64,000 bases of DNA from Candidatus Thalassolituus haligoni (GTDB taxonomy: Bacteria > Pseudomonadota > Gammaproteobacteria > Pseudomonadales > Oceanobacteraceae). This document shows, one piece after another, positions 52,934 to 63,786 of the stretch; the first letter of the stretch is position 1; every line of letters starts with the position of its first letter. The notes under the pieces were generated by a model. The model was given only the letters and a program-made list of their open reading frames with translations, was not told the DNA's origin and did not search any database. The position numbers and the translations under genes are program-made. The stretch covers positions 1,395,001 to 1,459,000 of the forward strand of contig NZ_CP139482.1 in NCBI RefSeq assembly GCF_041222825.1, given 5' to 3'.

Positions 52934-53356
52934 ATGCCACATGAAGTAGTTGAAGTAAAAGAAATCGCCGCCGGTGGCGTTTGGGTTGAAGGACTGCAGC
53001 AAAGTGCTTGCGGCAGTTGTAATGCCCGTTCCGGGTGTGGTCAGGCGACGCTCAGCAGTCTGGGCAAGCCGGTACGATTGTGGGTTGCGACGGAATATGT
53101 TCTTCAGCCAGGCCAGCAAGTGGTACTGGATTTGCCCTCCGGCAGTCTTGCGGCCAGCGCGGCCACACTCTACGGTACTCCGCTGATCGGCCTGATTCTT
53201 GGCGCAGCGGCCGGACAGGCATCCGGTGGCGATGTCGCTGCCTTGCTGGTCGGTGTGCTGGGTCTGGCGGGAGGACTTCTGCTGGCTCGTTACATTGCCA
53301 ATCTGAAACGCCACCAGTGGCTTCCTGCAATTGTTTCTGTGTGTTCGGAATTCTGA
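52934..53356 (+). CDS. rseC: SoxR-reducing system/sigma-E operon protein RseC/MucC
   Basis: 140 residues. A Cys-rich N-terminal segment (ACGSCNARSGCG, about 19-30) resembles a cytoplasmic redox or Fe-S site. Two membrane helices (about 76-93 and 97-116) follow. RseC acts in SoxR reduction and in modulating sigma-E. The ATG follows GGAGAT at the rseB stop. Confidence 0.93.
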   Translation: MPHEVVEVKEIAAGGVWVEGLQQSACGSCNARSGCGQATLSSLGKPVRLWVATEYVLQPGQQVVLDLPSGSLAASAATLYGTPLIGLILGAAAGQASGGDVAALLVGVLGLAGGLLLARYIANLKRHQWLPAIVSVCSEF

Positions 53357-53450
53357 CCACAAAATCGAATCTATAGTACTTACTTGCTACGTTGGTTCAC
53401 CATCACCTTGGTGTTAATCATCATCTCGGTATTGCTGTTAAGGGCTCTCT

Positions 53451-54845
53451 ATGACCAGAATATTCAAATTACTGTTCCCCGTTGTCTTACTACTGGCTTC
53501 TGCGGTGCATGCCAGCTTGCCGGATTTTCGTGATTTGGTAAAAGAAGCGTCTCCGGCGGTTGTTAATATCAGTACGGTACAGCATGTCAGCGCCGGATTG
53601 TCCGGTTCCTATCAACAGCGCTACGGCTTGCCTGAGGATGTGCCTGAAATATTCCGGCACTTTTTCGGCGAGCAAATGCCTTCGCCGCGTGGTGAGCAGG
53701 AAAAGACATCACTGGGCTCTGGTTTTATCGTCTCCCATGACGGTTATATCCTCACCAATAATCACGTGATCAAGGATGCTGATGAAATTGTTGTCCGTCT
53801 GAATGATCGGCGCGAGCTGGAAGCCAAGTTGATCGGTGCCGATGAGAGTTCCGATCTGGCGTTACTCAAGGTCGAAGCTGATGATCTGCCGATTGTTGCA
53901 CTGGGTGATTCCGATGCGCTGGAGGTTGGCGAATGGGTGGTTGCTATCGGCTCGCCGTTCGGTTTTGACTATTCCGTGACGGCAGGGATTGTCAGTGCCA
54001 AAGGACGCAGTTTGCCGAACGAAAATTATGTCCCTTTTATTCAAACAGATGTGGCGATCAATCCGGGCAACTCAGGTGGCCCACTGTTTAATCTGAATGG
54101 CAAAGTGGTCGGGATCAACTCGCAAATTTATACCCGCTCTGGTGGTTTTATGGGGGTTTCATTTGCGATTCCGATTAACGTGGCCATGGATGTTGCTGAT
54201 CAGCTGAAGGAAAAAGGCAAGGTGAGTCGTGGCTGGCTGGGTGTGGTGATTCAGGAAGTCAGCAAGGATCTGGCCGAGTCGTTTGGACTGGATAAAGCAG
54301 CGGGCGCACTGGTAGCCCAAGTGGTTCCTGATAGTCCGGCGGAGAAAGCGGGTTTGAAAAGTGGCGATATTATTACCCGTTTTAACGGCGAGGCCATTTA
54401 TCTGTCGTCTGATTTACCCCATCAGGTTGGCCGGGTAAAACCCGGCACCAGTGCCCGTATCGACCTGGTCAGAAACGGCAAGCGCAAACGCATTGATGTT
54501 GAAATTGGAGTGTTATCGAACGTGCAGACGCAAACGCTGGCATCCAATACCCCTCCCGGTGAATTCAACAGTGACGCAATGGGCGTTCTGGTGGCTGAAC
54601 TGGACGACAGTCAGCGGCGCAAACTGGGTTCTGGCGGGGTTCTGGTCAAAGCGGTCAGTGATGGCCCTGCGGCAGTATCCGGTTTGATGCCAGGAGATGT
54701 AATCACCATGATTCACGGAGAAAACATCAACGATCTGGATGATTTTAAACAGGTCATTGCCGGGCTGCCAGGTGATCGTAATGTTCCGATGCGCATCATT
54801 CGCCGTGGTGCAGCGCTCTTTATCCCGTTACACGTACCGAAATAG
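53451..54845 (+). CDS. mucD: DegP/MucD-type periplasmic serine protease
   Basis: 464 residues. A signal peptide (ILFKLLFPVVLLLASAVHA-like) precedes a trypsin-like protease domain with His in TNNHVIKD, Asp in SSDLALLK and Ser in NPGNSGGPL, then two PDZ domains (about 265-350 and 375-455). It degrades misfolded periplasmic proteins and dampens AlgU signalling in Pseudomonas. It ends the rpoE operon and is followed by a strong hairpin. Confidence 0.95.
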   Translation: MTRIFKLLFPVVLLLASAVHASLPDFRDLVKEASPAVVNISTVQHVSAGLSGSYQQRYGLPEDVPEIFRHFFGEQMPSPRGEQEKTSLGSGFIVSHDGYILTNNHVIKDADEIVVRLNDRRELEAKLIGADESSDLALLKVEADDLPIVALGDSDALEVGEWVVAIGSPFGFDYSVTAGIVSAKGRSLPNENYVPFIQTDVAINPGNSGGPLFNLNGKVVGINSQIYTRSGGFMGVSFAIPINVAMDVADQLKEKGKVSRGWLGVVIQEVSKDLAESFGLDKAAGALVAQVVPDSPAEKAGLKSGDIITRFNGEAIYLSSDLPHQVGRVKPGTSARIDLVRNGKRKRIDVEIGVLSNVQTQTLASNTPPGEFNSDAMGVLVAELDDSQRRKLGSGGVLVKAVSDGPAAVSGLMPGDVITMIHGENINDLDDFKQVIAGLPGDRNVPMRIIRRGAALFIPLHVPK

Positions 54846-54858
54846 CAGGCTCTCTGTG

Positions 54859-54896
54859 ACACAACAAAGGCAACCTCAGGGTTGCCTTTGTTGTGT
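54859..54896 (+). terminator. long inverted-repeat terminator after mucD
   Basis: A 17-bp perfect stem (ACACAACAAAGGCAACC at 54859-54875 against its complement at 54880-54896) with a 4-nt loop. The T-tract lies within the stem (TTTGTTGTGT), so it may work in both directions. Confidence 0.8.
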
Positions 54897-54998
54897 CTGA
54901 TTCGTTGTCGGCGCGGTCTGTTTGAGTCTTCATTAGCCATATATGCCGCTTTCAAGTAAAATCCCGCCCCATTTCTTTTGCTGCCTGGATGTCATTCT

Positions 54999-56798
54999 GT
55001 GAGCCACCTGGACCACATTCGTAACTTTTCCATCATTGCCCATATCGATCATGGCAAATCCACGCTGTCAGATCGGATTATTCAGATTTGCGGCGGCTTG
55101 ACCAATCGGGAAATGCAGCAGCAAGTGCTCGACTCTATGGATATTGAGCGCGAGCGCGGTATCACCATCAAGGCCCAAAGCGTGACGCTGGATTATGTCG
55201 CCAGAAATGGCGAAACCTATCAGCTGAACTTTATTGATACCCCTGGGCACGTTGATTTCAGCTACGAAGTGTCACGCTCCCTGTCTGCTTGCGAAGGCGC
55301 ATTGCTGGTGGTCGACGCGGCGCAAGGGGTGGAAGCTCAATCCGTTGCCAACTGTTACACCGCTATTGAGCAAGGTCTGGAAGTTCGCCCGGTATTAAAC
55401 AAGATGGATTTGCCTCAGGCAGATCCGGATAAAGTCGCCCAGGAAATTGAAGATATTATTGGTCTTGATGCCACCGAAGCGGTTCGTTGCAGTGCCAAGA
55501 GCGGTCTTAATGTAGAAGATGTTCTGGAAGATCTGGTTGCCCATATTCCGCCTCCTGAAGGGAATATTGATGGCCCATTGCAAGCACTGATTATCGACTC
55601 CTGGTTTGACTCCTACCTTGGCGTTGTGTCTCTGGTTCGAGTGAAAAACGGAGTTATTCGCAAGGGTGACAAAATACGTCTCAAAAGCACGGGCAGGGAT
55701 CACCTGGTCGATGGCGTCGGTATTTTTACGCCCAAACGTCACGAAAAGAAAGAACTGCGCACCGGTGAAGTCGGCTATATGGTGGCCGGTATCAAGGACA
55801 TTCACGGTGCGCCGGTGGGTGATACCATTGTCAGTTCCAAATTTCCGGACACCGGGGCGTTGCCTGGTTTCAAAAAGGTCAAACCACAGGTGTATGCCGG
55901 GTTGTTTCCCGTCAGTTCGGATGACTTTGAAAGCTTCCGTGACGCCCTGGAAAAACTCTCGCTGAACGATGCCTCGCTGTTTTACGAACCTGAAAACTCT
56001 GATGCTCTCGGCTTTGGTTTCCGTTGTGGTTTCCTGGGCATGTTGCATATGGAGATCATTCAGGAACGGCTGGAACGTGAATACGACATGGATCTGATCA
56101 CGACTGCGCCAACGGTTATTTATCAGGTGGTTACCCAAAAGGGTGATGTTATTGAGGTTGATAACCCATCGAAGTTGCCGGATATTGGCTCAATCACTGA
56201 GATGCGTGAGCCGATTGCGGAAGCCAATATTCTGGTGCCGCAAGAATATCTGGGCAATGTCATCTCGCTCTGTATCGATAAGCGCGGTGTCCAGCTTGAT
56301 ATGCAATACACTGGCAGCCAGGTATCTCTGAAGTACGAATTACCCATGGGCGAAGTGGTGATGGACTTCTTCGATCGGCTGAAATCAGCCAGCCGGGGTT
56401 TTGCATCGCTGGATTACAACTTCAGTCGTTTTGAACCGGCCCCTCTGGTGCGTCTGGATGTGCTGGTCAATGGTGAACGGGTAGACGCATTGGCGGTGAT
56501 TATGCATCGCGACAATGTCCGTCGTCGTGGTGCCGCGCTGACAGAAAAAATGAAAGAACTGATTCCGCGCCAGATGTTTGATGTTGCTATTCAGGCGGCG
56601 ATGGGCAATCAAGTGGTCGCCCGGGCGACCATCAAGGCGTTACGTAAAAACGTCACCGCCAAATGTTATGGTGGCGACGTCAGTCGCAAGAAGAAACTGT
56701 TGCAGAAGCAGAAAGACGGCAAGAAACGGATGAAACAAATAGGTAGTGTTGAAATTCCACAATCAGCGTTTCTGGCTGTTCTCAAGGTAGATGATTAA
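54999..56798 (+). CDS. lepA: elongation factor 4 (LepA)
   Basis: 599 residues, exactly the E. coli length when started at the GTG at 54999 ([13 protein letters not shown]). LepA is a ribosome-bound GTPase affecting initiation and back-translocation. G1 is [10 protein letters not shown]3 DTPGHVD, G4 NKMD. The unique C-terminal domain ends [16 protein letters not shown]... as in the family. The stop overlaps the DUF4845 start (TAATG). lepB, normally next, is missing. Confidence 0.97.
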   Translation: MSHLDHIRNFSIIAHIDHGKSTLSDRIIQICGGLTNREMQQQVLDSMDIERERGITIKAQSVTLDYVARNGETYQLNFIDTPGHVDFSYEVSRSLSACEGALLVVDAAQGVEAQSVANCYTAIEQGLEVRPVLNKMDLPQADPDKVAQEIEDIIGLDATEAVRCSAKSGLNVEDVLEDLVAHIPPPEGNIDGPLQALIIDSWFDSYLGVVSLVRVKNGVIRKGDKIRLKSTGRDHLVDGVGIFTPKRHEKKELRTGEVGYMVAGIKDIHGAPVGDTIVSSKFPDTGALPGFKKVKPQVYAGLFPVSSDDFESFRDALEKLSLNDASLFYEPENSDALGFGFRCGFLGMLHMEIIQERLEREYDMDLITTAPTVIYQVVTQKGDVIEVDNPSKLPDIGSITEMREPIAEANILVPQEYLGNVISLCIDKRGVQLDMQYTGSQVSLKYELPMGEVVMDFFDRLKSASRGFASLDYNFSRFEPAPLVRLDVLVNGERVDALAVIMHRDNVRRRGAALTEKMKELIPRQMFDVAIQAAMGNQVVARATIKALRKNVTAKCYGGDVSRKKKLLQKQKDGKKRMKQIGSVEIPQSAFLAVLKVDD

Positions 56799-57157
56799 TG
56801 AAAAAACAATCTGGTCTGTCGTTTTACGCCGTCATGGTGATCCTGTTGATCGTCGGTGTGGTTGCCAAGGCAGGAATTGCCATTGTTCCTATGTATTGGG
56901 ACAACCGCATGCTGCAACAGGTGCTGGAAACAATGCACAAGTCGAAAACAGTCACCGGCACCAGTTCGGTCAAGGATTTACACGGAGTGTTGGCCGCCCG
57001 TATTCGTTCCAATAGCTTGAATATTTCCCTTGATGGCCTGGTTGCGACGCGCAGCAAGGGCGTATTGACGATGGACTGGAATTACGAAGTCAAAGAGCAT
57101 TTCATGGGTAACCTGTATGTCGTTGGCCAATTTTCTCATCACGAAGAATTTGAATAA
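56798..57157 (+). CDS. DUF4845 family membrane protein
   Basis: 119 residues. The N-terminal pseudopilin-like start ([22 protein letters not shown]) has one membrane helix, then a small alpha/beta periplasmic domain. In pseudomonads this gene lies between lepB and rnc. Here it overlaps lepA by one base and its stop is followed immediately by the GTG of rnc. The function is unknown. Confidence 0.9.
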   Translation: MKKQSGLSFYAVMVILLIVGVVAKAGIAIVPMYWDNRMLQQVLETMHKSKTVTGTSSVKDLHGVLAARIRSNSLNISLDGLVATRSKGVLTMDWNYEVKEHFMGNLYVVGQFSHHEEFE

Positions 57158-57844
57158 GTGAATGACCCTCTGTTAAAACTTTCCCAGCGTTTGGGGTACA
57201 CCTTTCATGATGAACAACTGGTGACCCTGGCGCTTACCCACCGCAGCAAAGGCGGCACGAACAATGAACGCCTCGAATTTCTGGGTGATTCCATTCTCAA
57301 TTTTGTCATCGCTGAAGACCTCTACCAGCGTTTTGGTCTGGCTCGTGAAGGTAAACTCAGTCGTTTGCGCGCACGTATGGTCAAGGGCAAGACGCTGGCC
57401 GATCTGGCCCGCGAATTTGGACTGGGTGATTTTCTGATCCTGGGTTCTGGTGAGCTGAAAAGTGGTGGTCATCGGCGGGAATCCATTCTGGCCGATACGG
57501 TTGAAGCCCTTATCGGCGCTATCTATCTGGATGCCGGTCTGGACGCGGCACGCGGGTGTATTCTTGCCTGGTACAAAACCCGGCTGGATGAATTATCGCT
57601 GGAAGATCCGATCAAGGATCCCAAAACCCGTTTGCAGGAACATCAGCAAGGTAAACATTTACCGCTGCCAAAATACAACGTGCTGGCGTTGACCGGGCCG
57701 ACCAACGAGCAGATATTCAAGGTTGAAGTTCGTATTCAGGATGCCGAACCCCAGGTCGCCGAAGGTGCCAGTCGTCGGGCTGCAGAGCAGGCTGCTGCAA
57801 TGCAGCTGCTGACCCAACTCGGCATCAGTGAGGAAGAAAAATGA
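57158..57844 (+). CDS. rnc: ribonuclease III
   Basis: 228 residues, near E. coli Rnc (226). It cleaves double-stranded RNA in rRNA and mRNA processing. The signature [15 protein letters not shown] holds the metal-binding acidic residues; [18 protein letters not shown] is the second acidic cluster; the dsRNA-binding domain occupies the last 70 residues. The start is a GTG directly after the DUF4845 stop. It overlaps era by 4 nt (ATGA). Confidence 0.96.
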   Translation: MNDPLLKLSQRLGYTFHDEQLVTLALTHRSKGGTNNERLEFLGDSILNFVIAEDLYQRFGLAREGKLSRLRARMVKGKTLADLAREFGLGDFLILGSGELKSGGHRRESILADTVEALIGAIYLDAGLDAARGCILAWYKTRLDELSLEDPIKDPKTRLQEHQQGKHLPLPKYNVLALTGPTNEQIFKVEVRIQDAEPQVAEGASRRAAEQAAAMQLLTQLGISEEEK

Positions 57845-58737
57845 CACAACGTACCGGGTTTGTTGCCATCGTGGGTCGCCCCAACGTTGGCAAGTCAACA
57901 TTGCTTAATCGTATTCTCGGGCAAAAATTGTCCATTACCTCGCGCAAGCCGCAAACCACCCGTCATCAGATATTAGGCATCAAGACAGAAGATGATATTC
58001 AGGTAGTTTATGTCGATACACCCGGCATGCACCTGCGTCAGGAAAAGGCCATCAACCGCTATATGAACAAGGCGGCAACAATGGCAGTCAAGGATGTTGA
58101 TCTGGTCATTATGGTGGTTGACCGGACACGCTGGACCGATGAAGACGACATGGTATTGCAGGCTGTCAGCCAGCAGCGGGCTCCGGTGGTGCTAGTGGTC
58201 AACAAGGTCGACTTTATCAAGGACAAGGACGAAGAATTGTTGCCGTACCTGCAATCCTTGTCTGAACGTTATGCGTTTGCCCAGATCGTGCCGCTGAGTG
58301 CCAAGACCGGTCGTAACGTTGATCGGCTGGAATCGCTGATTAACAGTTATTTGCCAGAAGCTCAGTATTTCTACCCGGAAGACCAGATTACCGATCGCAG
58401 TTCACGCTTTCTGGCCGCCGAGCTGGTGCGAGAAAAAATCATGCGCCAATTGGGTGACGAATTACCCTACGCCATGACGGTTGAAATAGAAGAGTTTACC
58501 CATGATGGGCGGCTGGCAGAAATCAGTGCCTTGATTCTGGTTGAGCGGCCGTCACAAAAACGGATTGTGATCGGTGATGGCGGCTCCCGCATCAAGCAGA
58601 TCGGTCAGGATGCTCGCAAGGACATGGAAATCCTGTTTGACTGCAAAGTGATGCTGAATTTGTGGGTCAAAGTCAAAACCAACTGGTCTGATGACGAACG
58701 AGCCCTGCGTAGTCTGGGTTACGACGATCGTTCCTGA
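57841..58737 (+). CDS. era: GTPase Era
   Basis: 298 residues. It binds 16S rRNA and aids 30S maturation. G1 is [10 protein letters not shown]3 DTPGMH, G4 NKVD, G5 SAKTG. The C-terminal KH domain has [15 protein letters not shown]. It overlaps rnc (ATGA) and recO (TGATG), giving coupled translation. Confidence 0.97.
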   Translation: MTQRTGFVAIVGRPNVGKSTLLNRILGQKLSITSRKPQTTRHQILGIKTEDDIQVVYVDTPGMHLRQEKAINRYMNKAATMAVKDVDLVIMVVDRTRWTDEDDMVLQAVSQQRAPVVLVVNKVDFIKDKDEELLPYLQSLSERYAFAQIVPLSAKTGRNVDRLESLINSYLPEAQYFYPEDQITDRSSRFLAAELVREKIMRQLGDELPYAMTVEIEEFTHDGRLAEISALILVERPSQKRIVIGDGGSRIKQIGQDARKDMEILFDCKVMLNLWVKVKTNWSDDERALRSLGYDDRS

Positions 58738-59387
58738 TGCAAGCGCTGGTGGTTTTGCACCGGCGGCCGGTGGGTGAATCAGGCTGGCTGGTGAACGCCT
58801 TGTGTGAACGAGATGGTCATCGGCTACTGTTGGCACCAAGACGGCAAACAGTGCAACTGCATCAAATCTATCGTGGCGCATGGCAAGCAGAACAAGACTG
58901 GCCCCGACTGGTGCTGGCCGAACCAGAGCACATCTTTGTACTGACAGAGAACGCCCTGTTTTGCGCTTCTTATCTGAACGAACTGTTGATTCGCCTGTTA
59001 CCTCAAGGAGAAGCCCTGCCGGGTATGTATCAGCGATATATTCGCACTCTGGCTGCTCTCACCGGGCAACAGGCGGCAGAACCCTGGTTACGCATGTTTG
59101 AGTATCAGCTGTTGTCGGATCTGGGGTTCGGCTTTCACTGGCATCTGGATACAAAAGGCGATGCGATTCAGGCGTCGGAGCGTTATTGTTTTGATCCGCA
59201 GTCCGGGTTTGCACCCACTGGGGATAGCGGGGGATTTCCCGGCGAAGTGTTACTGGCGATTCATCAAGGACAATTACGCTTGCCTGAGTTACGGGTCGCC
59301 AAGCACATACTGCGACAGGCGTTATCGGAATGGCTGGCGCAGCCTTTAAACAGCCGCCGGTTATTCGATCTGCCTGCTGATGTTTAA
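58737..59387 (+). CDS. recO: DNA repair protein RecO
   Basis: 216 residues. RecO helps load RecA on SSB-coated single-stranded DNA in the RecFOR pathway. The N-terminal OB-fold begins ALVVLHRRPVGESGWLVNAL; the helical C-terminal domain follows. The length is short relative to E. coli (242) but within range. It shares one base with era. Confidence 0.94.
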   Translation: MQALVVLHRRPVGESGWLVNALCERDGHRLLLAPRRQTVQLHQIYRGAWQAEQDWPRLVLAEPEHIFVLTENALFCASYLNELLIRLLPQGEALPGMYQRYIRTLAALTGQQAAEPWLRMFEYQLLSDLGFGFHWHLDTKGDAIQASERYCFDPQSGFAPTGDSGGFPGEVLLAIHQGQLRLPELRVAKHILRQALSEWLAQPLNSRRLFDLPADV

Positions 59388-59462
59388 CCCTCTGTGAGTA
59401 GCGCACCACTCCCGCTTTAATCGCTGTTAGCGTTCAAACCCAACTGATTGAGGATATTTTTT

Positions 59463-60203
59463 GTGATCAAAGATGGCCGTGTTCTTCTTGGTGTCAATAT
59501 CGACCATATAGCGACGCTGCGTCAGGCCCGTGGTACCCGTTATCCCGACCCGGTACAAGCGGCTTTTGTTGCTGAACAGGCCGGTGCTGATGGCATCACC
59601 ATCCATCCCCGTGAAGATCGGCGTCACATCCAGACCCGTGACGTCTACGTGCTGAAAGAAACCTTGACCACCCGCATGAATCTGGAAATGGCCGTCACCG
59701 AAGCGATGCTGCAACTGGCCGAAGAAGTTGAGCCGGAATGTGTCTGCCTGGTACCTGAAAAACGGGAAGAATTGACGACCGAAGGTGGTCTGGATGTGAT
59801 GGGTCAGGAAGCCCAGATTACTGCTGCGGTGACACGCCTGAAGCAGGTTGGCAGTGTTGTCTCATTGTTTATCGACCCGGATCTGGCCCAGATTGACGCT
59901 GCGGTTCGTACGGGTGCTCCGGTGATCGAATTACATACCGGGCGCTATGCCGATGCAACGGCAGCGACGGCTGTTCGGGAAGAACTGCAACGGATTCGGG
60001 CAGCGGCACAGTATGCGCATCAGTGTGGTTTGATCGTGAACGCCGGGCATGGTTTGAATTACCACAATGTTGAACCGATTGCGGCTATTGCCGAGATCAA
60101 TGAATTGAATATTGGTCACGCAATTGTTGCCCATGCGCTGTTTGTGGGTATAGAGCGCGCGGTTACCGAGATGCGCACCTTACTGGCTGATGCCTCGTCG
60201 TGA
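59463..60203 (+). CDS. pdxJ: pyridoxine 5'-phosphate synthase
   Basis: 246 residues. PdxJ condenses 3-amino-1-hydroxyacetone phosphate and deoxyxylulose phosphate into PNP, the ring-closing step of vitamin B6 synthesis. Landmarks are [48 protein letters not shown] and [11 protein letters not shown]. The GTG at 59463 follows AGGA. It overlaps acpS by 4 nt (GTGA). Confidence 0.96.
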   Translation: MIKDGRVLLGVNIDHIATLRQARGTRYPDPVQAAFVAEQAGADGITIHPREDRRHIQTRDVYVLKETLTTRMNLEMAVTEAMLQLAEEVEPECVCLVPEKREELTTEGGLDVMGQEAQITAAVTRLKQVGSVVSLFIDPDLAQIDAAVRTGAPVIELHTGRYADATAATAVREELQRIRAAAQYAHQCGLIVNAGHGLNYHNVEPIAAIAEINELNIGHAIVAHALFVGIERAVTEMRTLLADASS

Positions 60204-60613
60204 CCGCAGCAAGTCTGGCCGTTGCTTTATCGCCGGCAGTGATTGGTGTCGGTACCGATATGATTCGGGTGGATCGTATCGAGGCGGTTTTTCGTCGCAA
60301 GGGGGAACGGCTGGTACAGCGCATTCTGACCCCGGCTGAACAAGACGTGTGGCGGGCGCGAGGTTGTTCGATCAACTTTCTGGCCAAGCAGTTTGCCGCC
60401 AAGGAAGCCTTGGCAAAAGCCCTGGGAACCGGGATTGCACAAGGCGTGGGTTTTCAGCAACTGGAGGTTCTGCGTAGCGCCCAGGGAGCACCGGTGGTTG
60501 CACTGTTTGGTGCTGCCGCTGACCGTTTGCAGCAATTGGAAGGCCGTCAGGCACTGCTCAGCCTGTCTGATGAACAGCCGTGGGTACTGGCCTTTGCCGT
60601 GCTGTCGCGTTAG
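60200..60613 (+). CDS. acpS: holo-[acyl-carrier-protein] synthase
   Basis: 137 residues. AcpS transfers 4'-phosphopantetheine from CoA to ACP. The signature [18 protein letters not shown] with the metal-binding Asp and the [14 protein letters not shown] motif with its Glu are intact. About 10 extra residues precede the usual start; the GTG overlapping the pdxJ stop is used. It is convergent with gacS. Confidence 0.95.
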   Translation: MTAASLAVALSPAVIGVGTDMIRVDRIEAVFRRKGERLVQRILTPAEQDVWRARGCSINFLAKQFAAKEALAKALGTGIAQGVGFQQLEVLRSAQGAPVVALFGAAADRLQQLEGRQALLSLSDEQPWVLAFAVLSR

Positions 60614-60631
60614 TTGACTGGGTGACCTGTT

Positions 60632-63461
60632 TCAGTCCTGGTTGCTGTTGGTGATGGCACTGCGCCAGTCGTAGTGGGCGGACCATTGTTGCAGTTTTTC
60701 AGCGGTCGCAACCATACACCGTACCCGATCCGGCAAGGCCGTAAATTGCTTGCTCTTTAACGTTGTCTCCAACACTTCCAGATCATGTCTGAGGGCTGGA
60801 ATACCACAGTAACGTGATGCACCGTGCAGACGATGTACCGCTGCCTGCAAGTCGACCAGGTTTTCTTCTTCCCACAGCTCCCGGATACGTTGCAGCTCCT
60901 TGGGTAATGAGGTTAACAACATATCCATCATGTCGCAGGCGAGTGCCGGTTTACCACTGGCGCAGCGCAGTGCCAGCTCCAGCGAAAACAGTCCGGGTTG
61001 ATCTTTCTGTTCATCCAGCGGGTCTACGCCGTAGTCGGTTTCGGATGCTTCCTGCAGAGGTTCTGTTGGTGGCATAAAACCGGTCCAGTGGTGAATACAC
61101 TGCACCAGTTGGTCCATTGAGATAGGTTTGGTCTGATAGTCATTCATGCCTTCCTTGAGCAGCTGTTGTTTTTCATCCGCCATGGCATGCGCGGTTAATG
61201 CGACCACTGGAATTCCTTGTTTGTTCGGTAACGTGCGAATCCGTTTGGTGGCTTCCAGTCCATTCATTCCTGGCATCTGTATATCCATAAACACCAGATC
61301 GATATGTTGTTGCTGAATCATATTAATGGCTTCCTGACCGGATGATGCACCATAGGTCGGTAGTCCGAGGTCGCGCAACAGGGTAACGACCAGGCGCAGA
61401 TTGGCATCATTATCATCAACAGCGAGAATATGGGGTGGAAGACCGGGTGTCTGATGCAACTGCCGCAGCATGGCAGGTGGTTCGTCATCAACCGATTCAC
61501 CGTTCAGGATGTCTGACAACAGTGCATGTAGCTTGCGGCTGCTGAATGGCCGGGTCATACAGGCAAAGGCGCCGTAGTGACGCAGCTGATCCAGATGGTC
61601 GTGACTGAGGCTGTCTACCAAGGTAATAATTGGCACACCGTAGGGAACCAGCTGTCGGGAGATTTGCTGGCACAAAGAGCTGCCAAGGTAATCGCTTTCG
61701 ACGGTGATAATGACCGCGTCCGGCCTGTCAGTCGTGTTCAGCAACAACTGCTCCAGTTCCTTGACCGAAGCACAATCTGTGCTGACCAGTTGCCATTCTG
61801 CCAACAGTGTACACAGATTGTGTTTGCTGTCCGGATGTCCGTCGAGTATAGCAATGTGGCCTGGGTGCAGGCTTTCCAGTGCGGCCGGAGGGTTGTTATC
61901 CAGATCGGTGCTGAAGTGAAAACTGAACACCGAACCTTCACCCGGGTGGCTCTCGACACGAATATCACCATGCATTGCTTGCACCAGGGCCCGCGAGATA
62001 ATCAGGCCAAGGCCGGTGCCTCCAAACTGCCGGGCAGTGCTGGCATCGGCCTGACTAAAGGCATTAAACAGCCGTTTTTGCTGTTCCAGTGACAGTCCGA
62101 TCCCGGTATCCCGAACGTCAATATTGATGCTGGCCTGGCTGTTACGGACATTGATCAAGCTGATATAAACAGCCACTGAGCCTGATTCAGTGAATTTGAT
62201 CGCGTTACCAACCAGATTGGTCAGCACCTGTTTAAGGCGCAGTTCATCACCCTGCAACTGACAGGGAACGTCGGCATCGATTTTTAGAGACAGTGCCAGT
62301 TGCTTGTTAATGGCGTCCGGTGTTAACGCAATCAACACATCCTCAGCGACGTCCCGGAGGTTGACGGCGCTGTGGTCAATAATCAGTTTACCGGCTTCCA
62401 GTTTGGACAGATCGAGAATGTCGTTAATGATGCGCATCAGGTCATCGGACGACTTGCGCATGGTGTCAATATAATCGCTTTGCCGTTCACTGAGACGAGT
62501 ACGCTCCATTAACTGCACATAGCCTTTGATACCGGTTAGCGGTGTCCGCAGTTCGTGACTGACGTTGGCAAGGAACTCGGATTTGAGGCGGCTGGCTTCC
62601 TGGGCTTCGCGTTGGTCGAGCAGCAACTGGCGGTTACGGATTTCCAGATCATCCATGGTTTCCTGCATGTCGCGAGTGGCTTCCTCGATGCTGCGCTGCT
62701 GTTCAACACTGGTTTGTTGCAGTCCGGCTGCCAGGCTGTTGATCCCGCTGGCCATTTCGCTCAATTCGCCACCGCCTTCGACACGAACTCGGGCTTCGTA
62801 TTTGCCATCTTCCAGTGCATGAATGGCTTGCAGAATACTGATGGTTGGCCGGGAAATCTGGCGGCTGATACGTACCGCGAGGAAAAAACAGCTGATCAGG
62901 GTTACCAGGATCATGGTCAGCGACGAAGCGGCATGCTGGTAGCGAGCCAGGCGGGTATTACTGACCGACAATTCCAGCTCAGCCCATCCCAGTAACTTGG
63001 GTTCGGCTGCTTGTTCCGCAAAAAACTGGGTGGATACCTGATCAGAAATGATCAGATTTTGCGCCAGAACCGGTGTGCGCACCCGCACCGACTCACTGGT
63101 ATGCATCAGGTGTAACTGGCCGCGTCTTAACGTTGAATCGGATAGCTGATTACTGATCATGCGTGGCCCGGCATGGGCCATCAGTTCCATATCCTGATTG
63201 TAGATACTGACTGAGCGAACGTCCGGTTCTTCCAACATGTTGTTGGCGATGTTCTGCAGAATGGCCACGTTGCCAATGGTAACGTGGCCATTCGCAGACC
63301 GGTGCCAGCTGTTTTGCCATGGCCAGTGCGCGTTGGTCGAGCAGATCGTTGAGGTCGCGAAAACGCTGGCTGATAAAATAACTGCCAAGTACCAGCGATA
63401 CAATAAGACCTGGCAGCAGCCCCATTAACAATACGCGATGTTGAAGATTCCAGGTTTTCAT
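60632..63461 (-). pseudogene. gacS: hybrid sensor histidine kinase GacS/BarA, frameshifted near the 5' end
   Basis: The ATG at 63461 opens MKTWNLQHRVLLMGLLPG, a first membrane helix and AMAKQLAPV, then the frame shifts near 63285-63305 and runs out at 63150. The remaining protein (NGHVTIGNVAILQNIANNML onward) continues in another frame to 60632. Joined, it would be 943 residues. The order is periplasmic sensor, second helix, HAMP, HisKA (FLANVSHELRTPL, His about 303), HATPase, a degenerate receiver, an intact receiver (LVFMDIQMPG) and Hpt (HRLHGASRYCG). A lost TC unit in GTCTCTGCG explains the shift. GacS with GacA drives small-RNA control of secondary metabolism and biofilms. gacS is a known hotspot for spontaneous mutation; sequencing error is also possible. 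Confidence 0.85.
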
Positions 63462-63562
63462 GGTGCTCGCCAGGCAACCTGCTTGCAGGTCGAAAAAAGA
63501 AAACGAAGAGTACTGAGTAATAGCAGTACACGCAATCACTCACCGGCTCGCCGGTAGACGCA

Positions 63563-63590
63563 CGGAAAGTGTTCGGAAAGTGTTCGGAAA
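63563..63590. repeat. 11-bp tandem repeat CGGAAAGTGTT
   Basis: CGGAAAGTGTT at 63563-63573 and 63574-63584, then partial CGGAAA at 63585-63590. It lies about 100 bp upstream of the gacS start codon. Confidence 0.85.
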
Positions 63591-63618
63591 TAGCAATTTC
63601 CCTGTGCTGGTGGCGCAA

Positions 63619-63651
63619 GCAAGGGCTCAGCAAGGGCTCAGCAAGGGTTAG
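63619..63651. repeat. 11-bp tandem repeat GCAAGGGCTCA x 3
   Basis: Units at 63619-63629 and 63630-63640 are identical, and a third at 63641-63651 differs at its end (GCAAGGGTTAG). It lies about 30 bp from the other 11-bp array, between gacS and cysM. Confidence 0.85.
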
Positions 63652-63786
63652 GGAAGGGATAAAAAAGGCAGATGCAAGGGTGGTAAAAAGCTCTATGGAA
63701 ATCAGTAATTGTTATTAACGAATGGTCGGATTAACACGTACTATGTGTCGTATTTGGTTATATAAAGAATAGGTAAGGTGACTATT

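Larger units (their letters stand above)
63462..63786. other. 325-bp divergent region between gacS and cysM
   Basis: It holds two 11-bp tandem arrays (annotated separately) and an AT-rich stretch at 63750-63770 (TTATATAAAGAAT) that is the likely cysM promoter -10 region. No gene is supported here. Confidence 0.6.

Noticed and set aside
55395..56138. 247-codon antisense ORF opposite lepA
   Set aside because: lepA is unambiguous here; the antisense frame shows no conserved motif.
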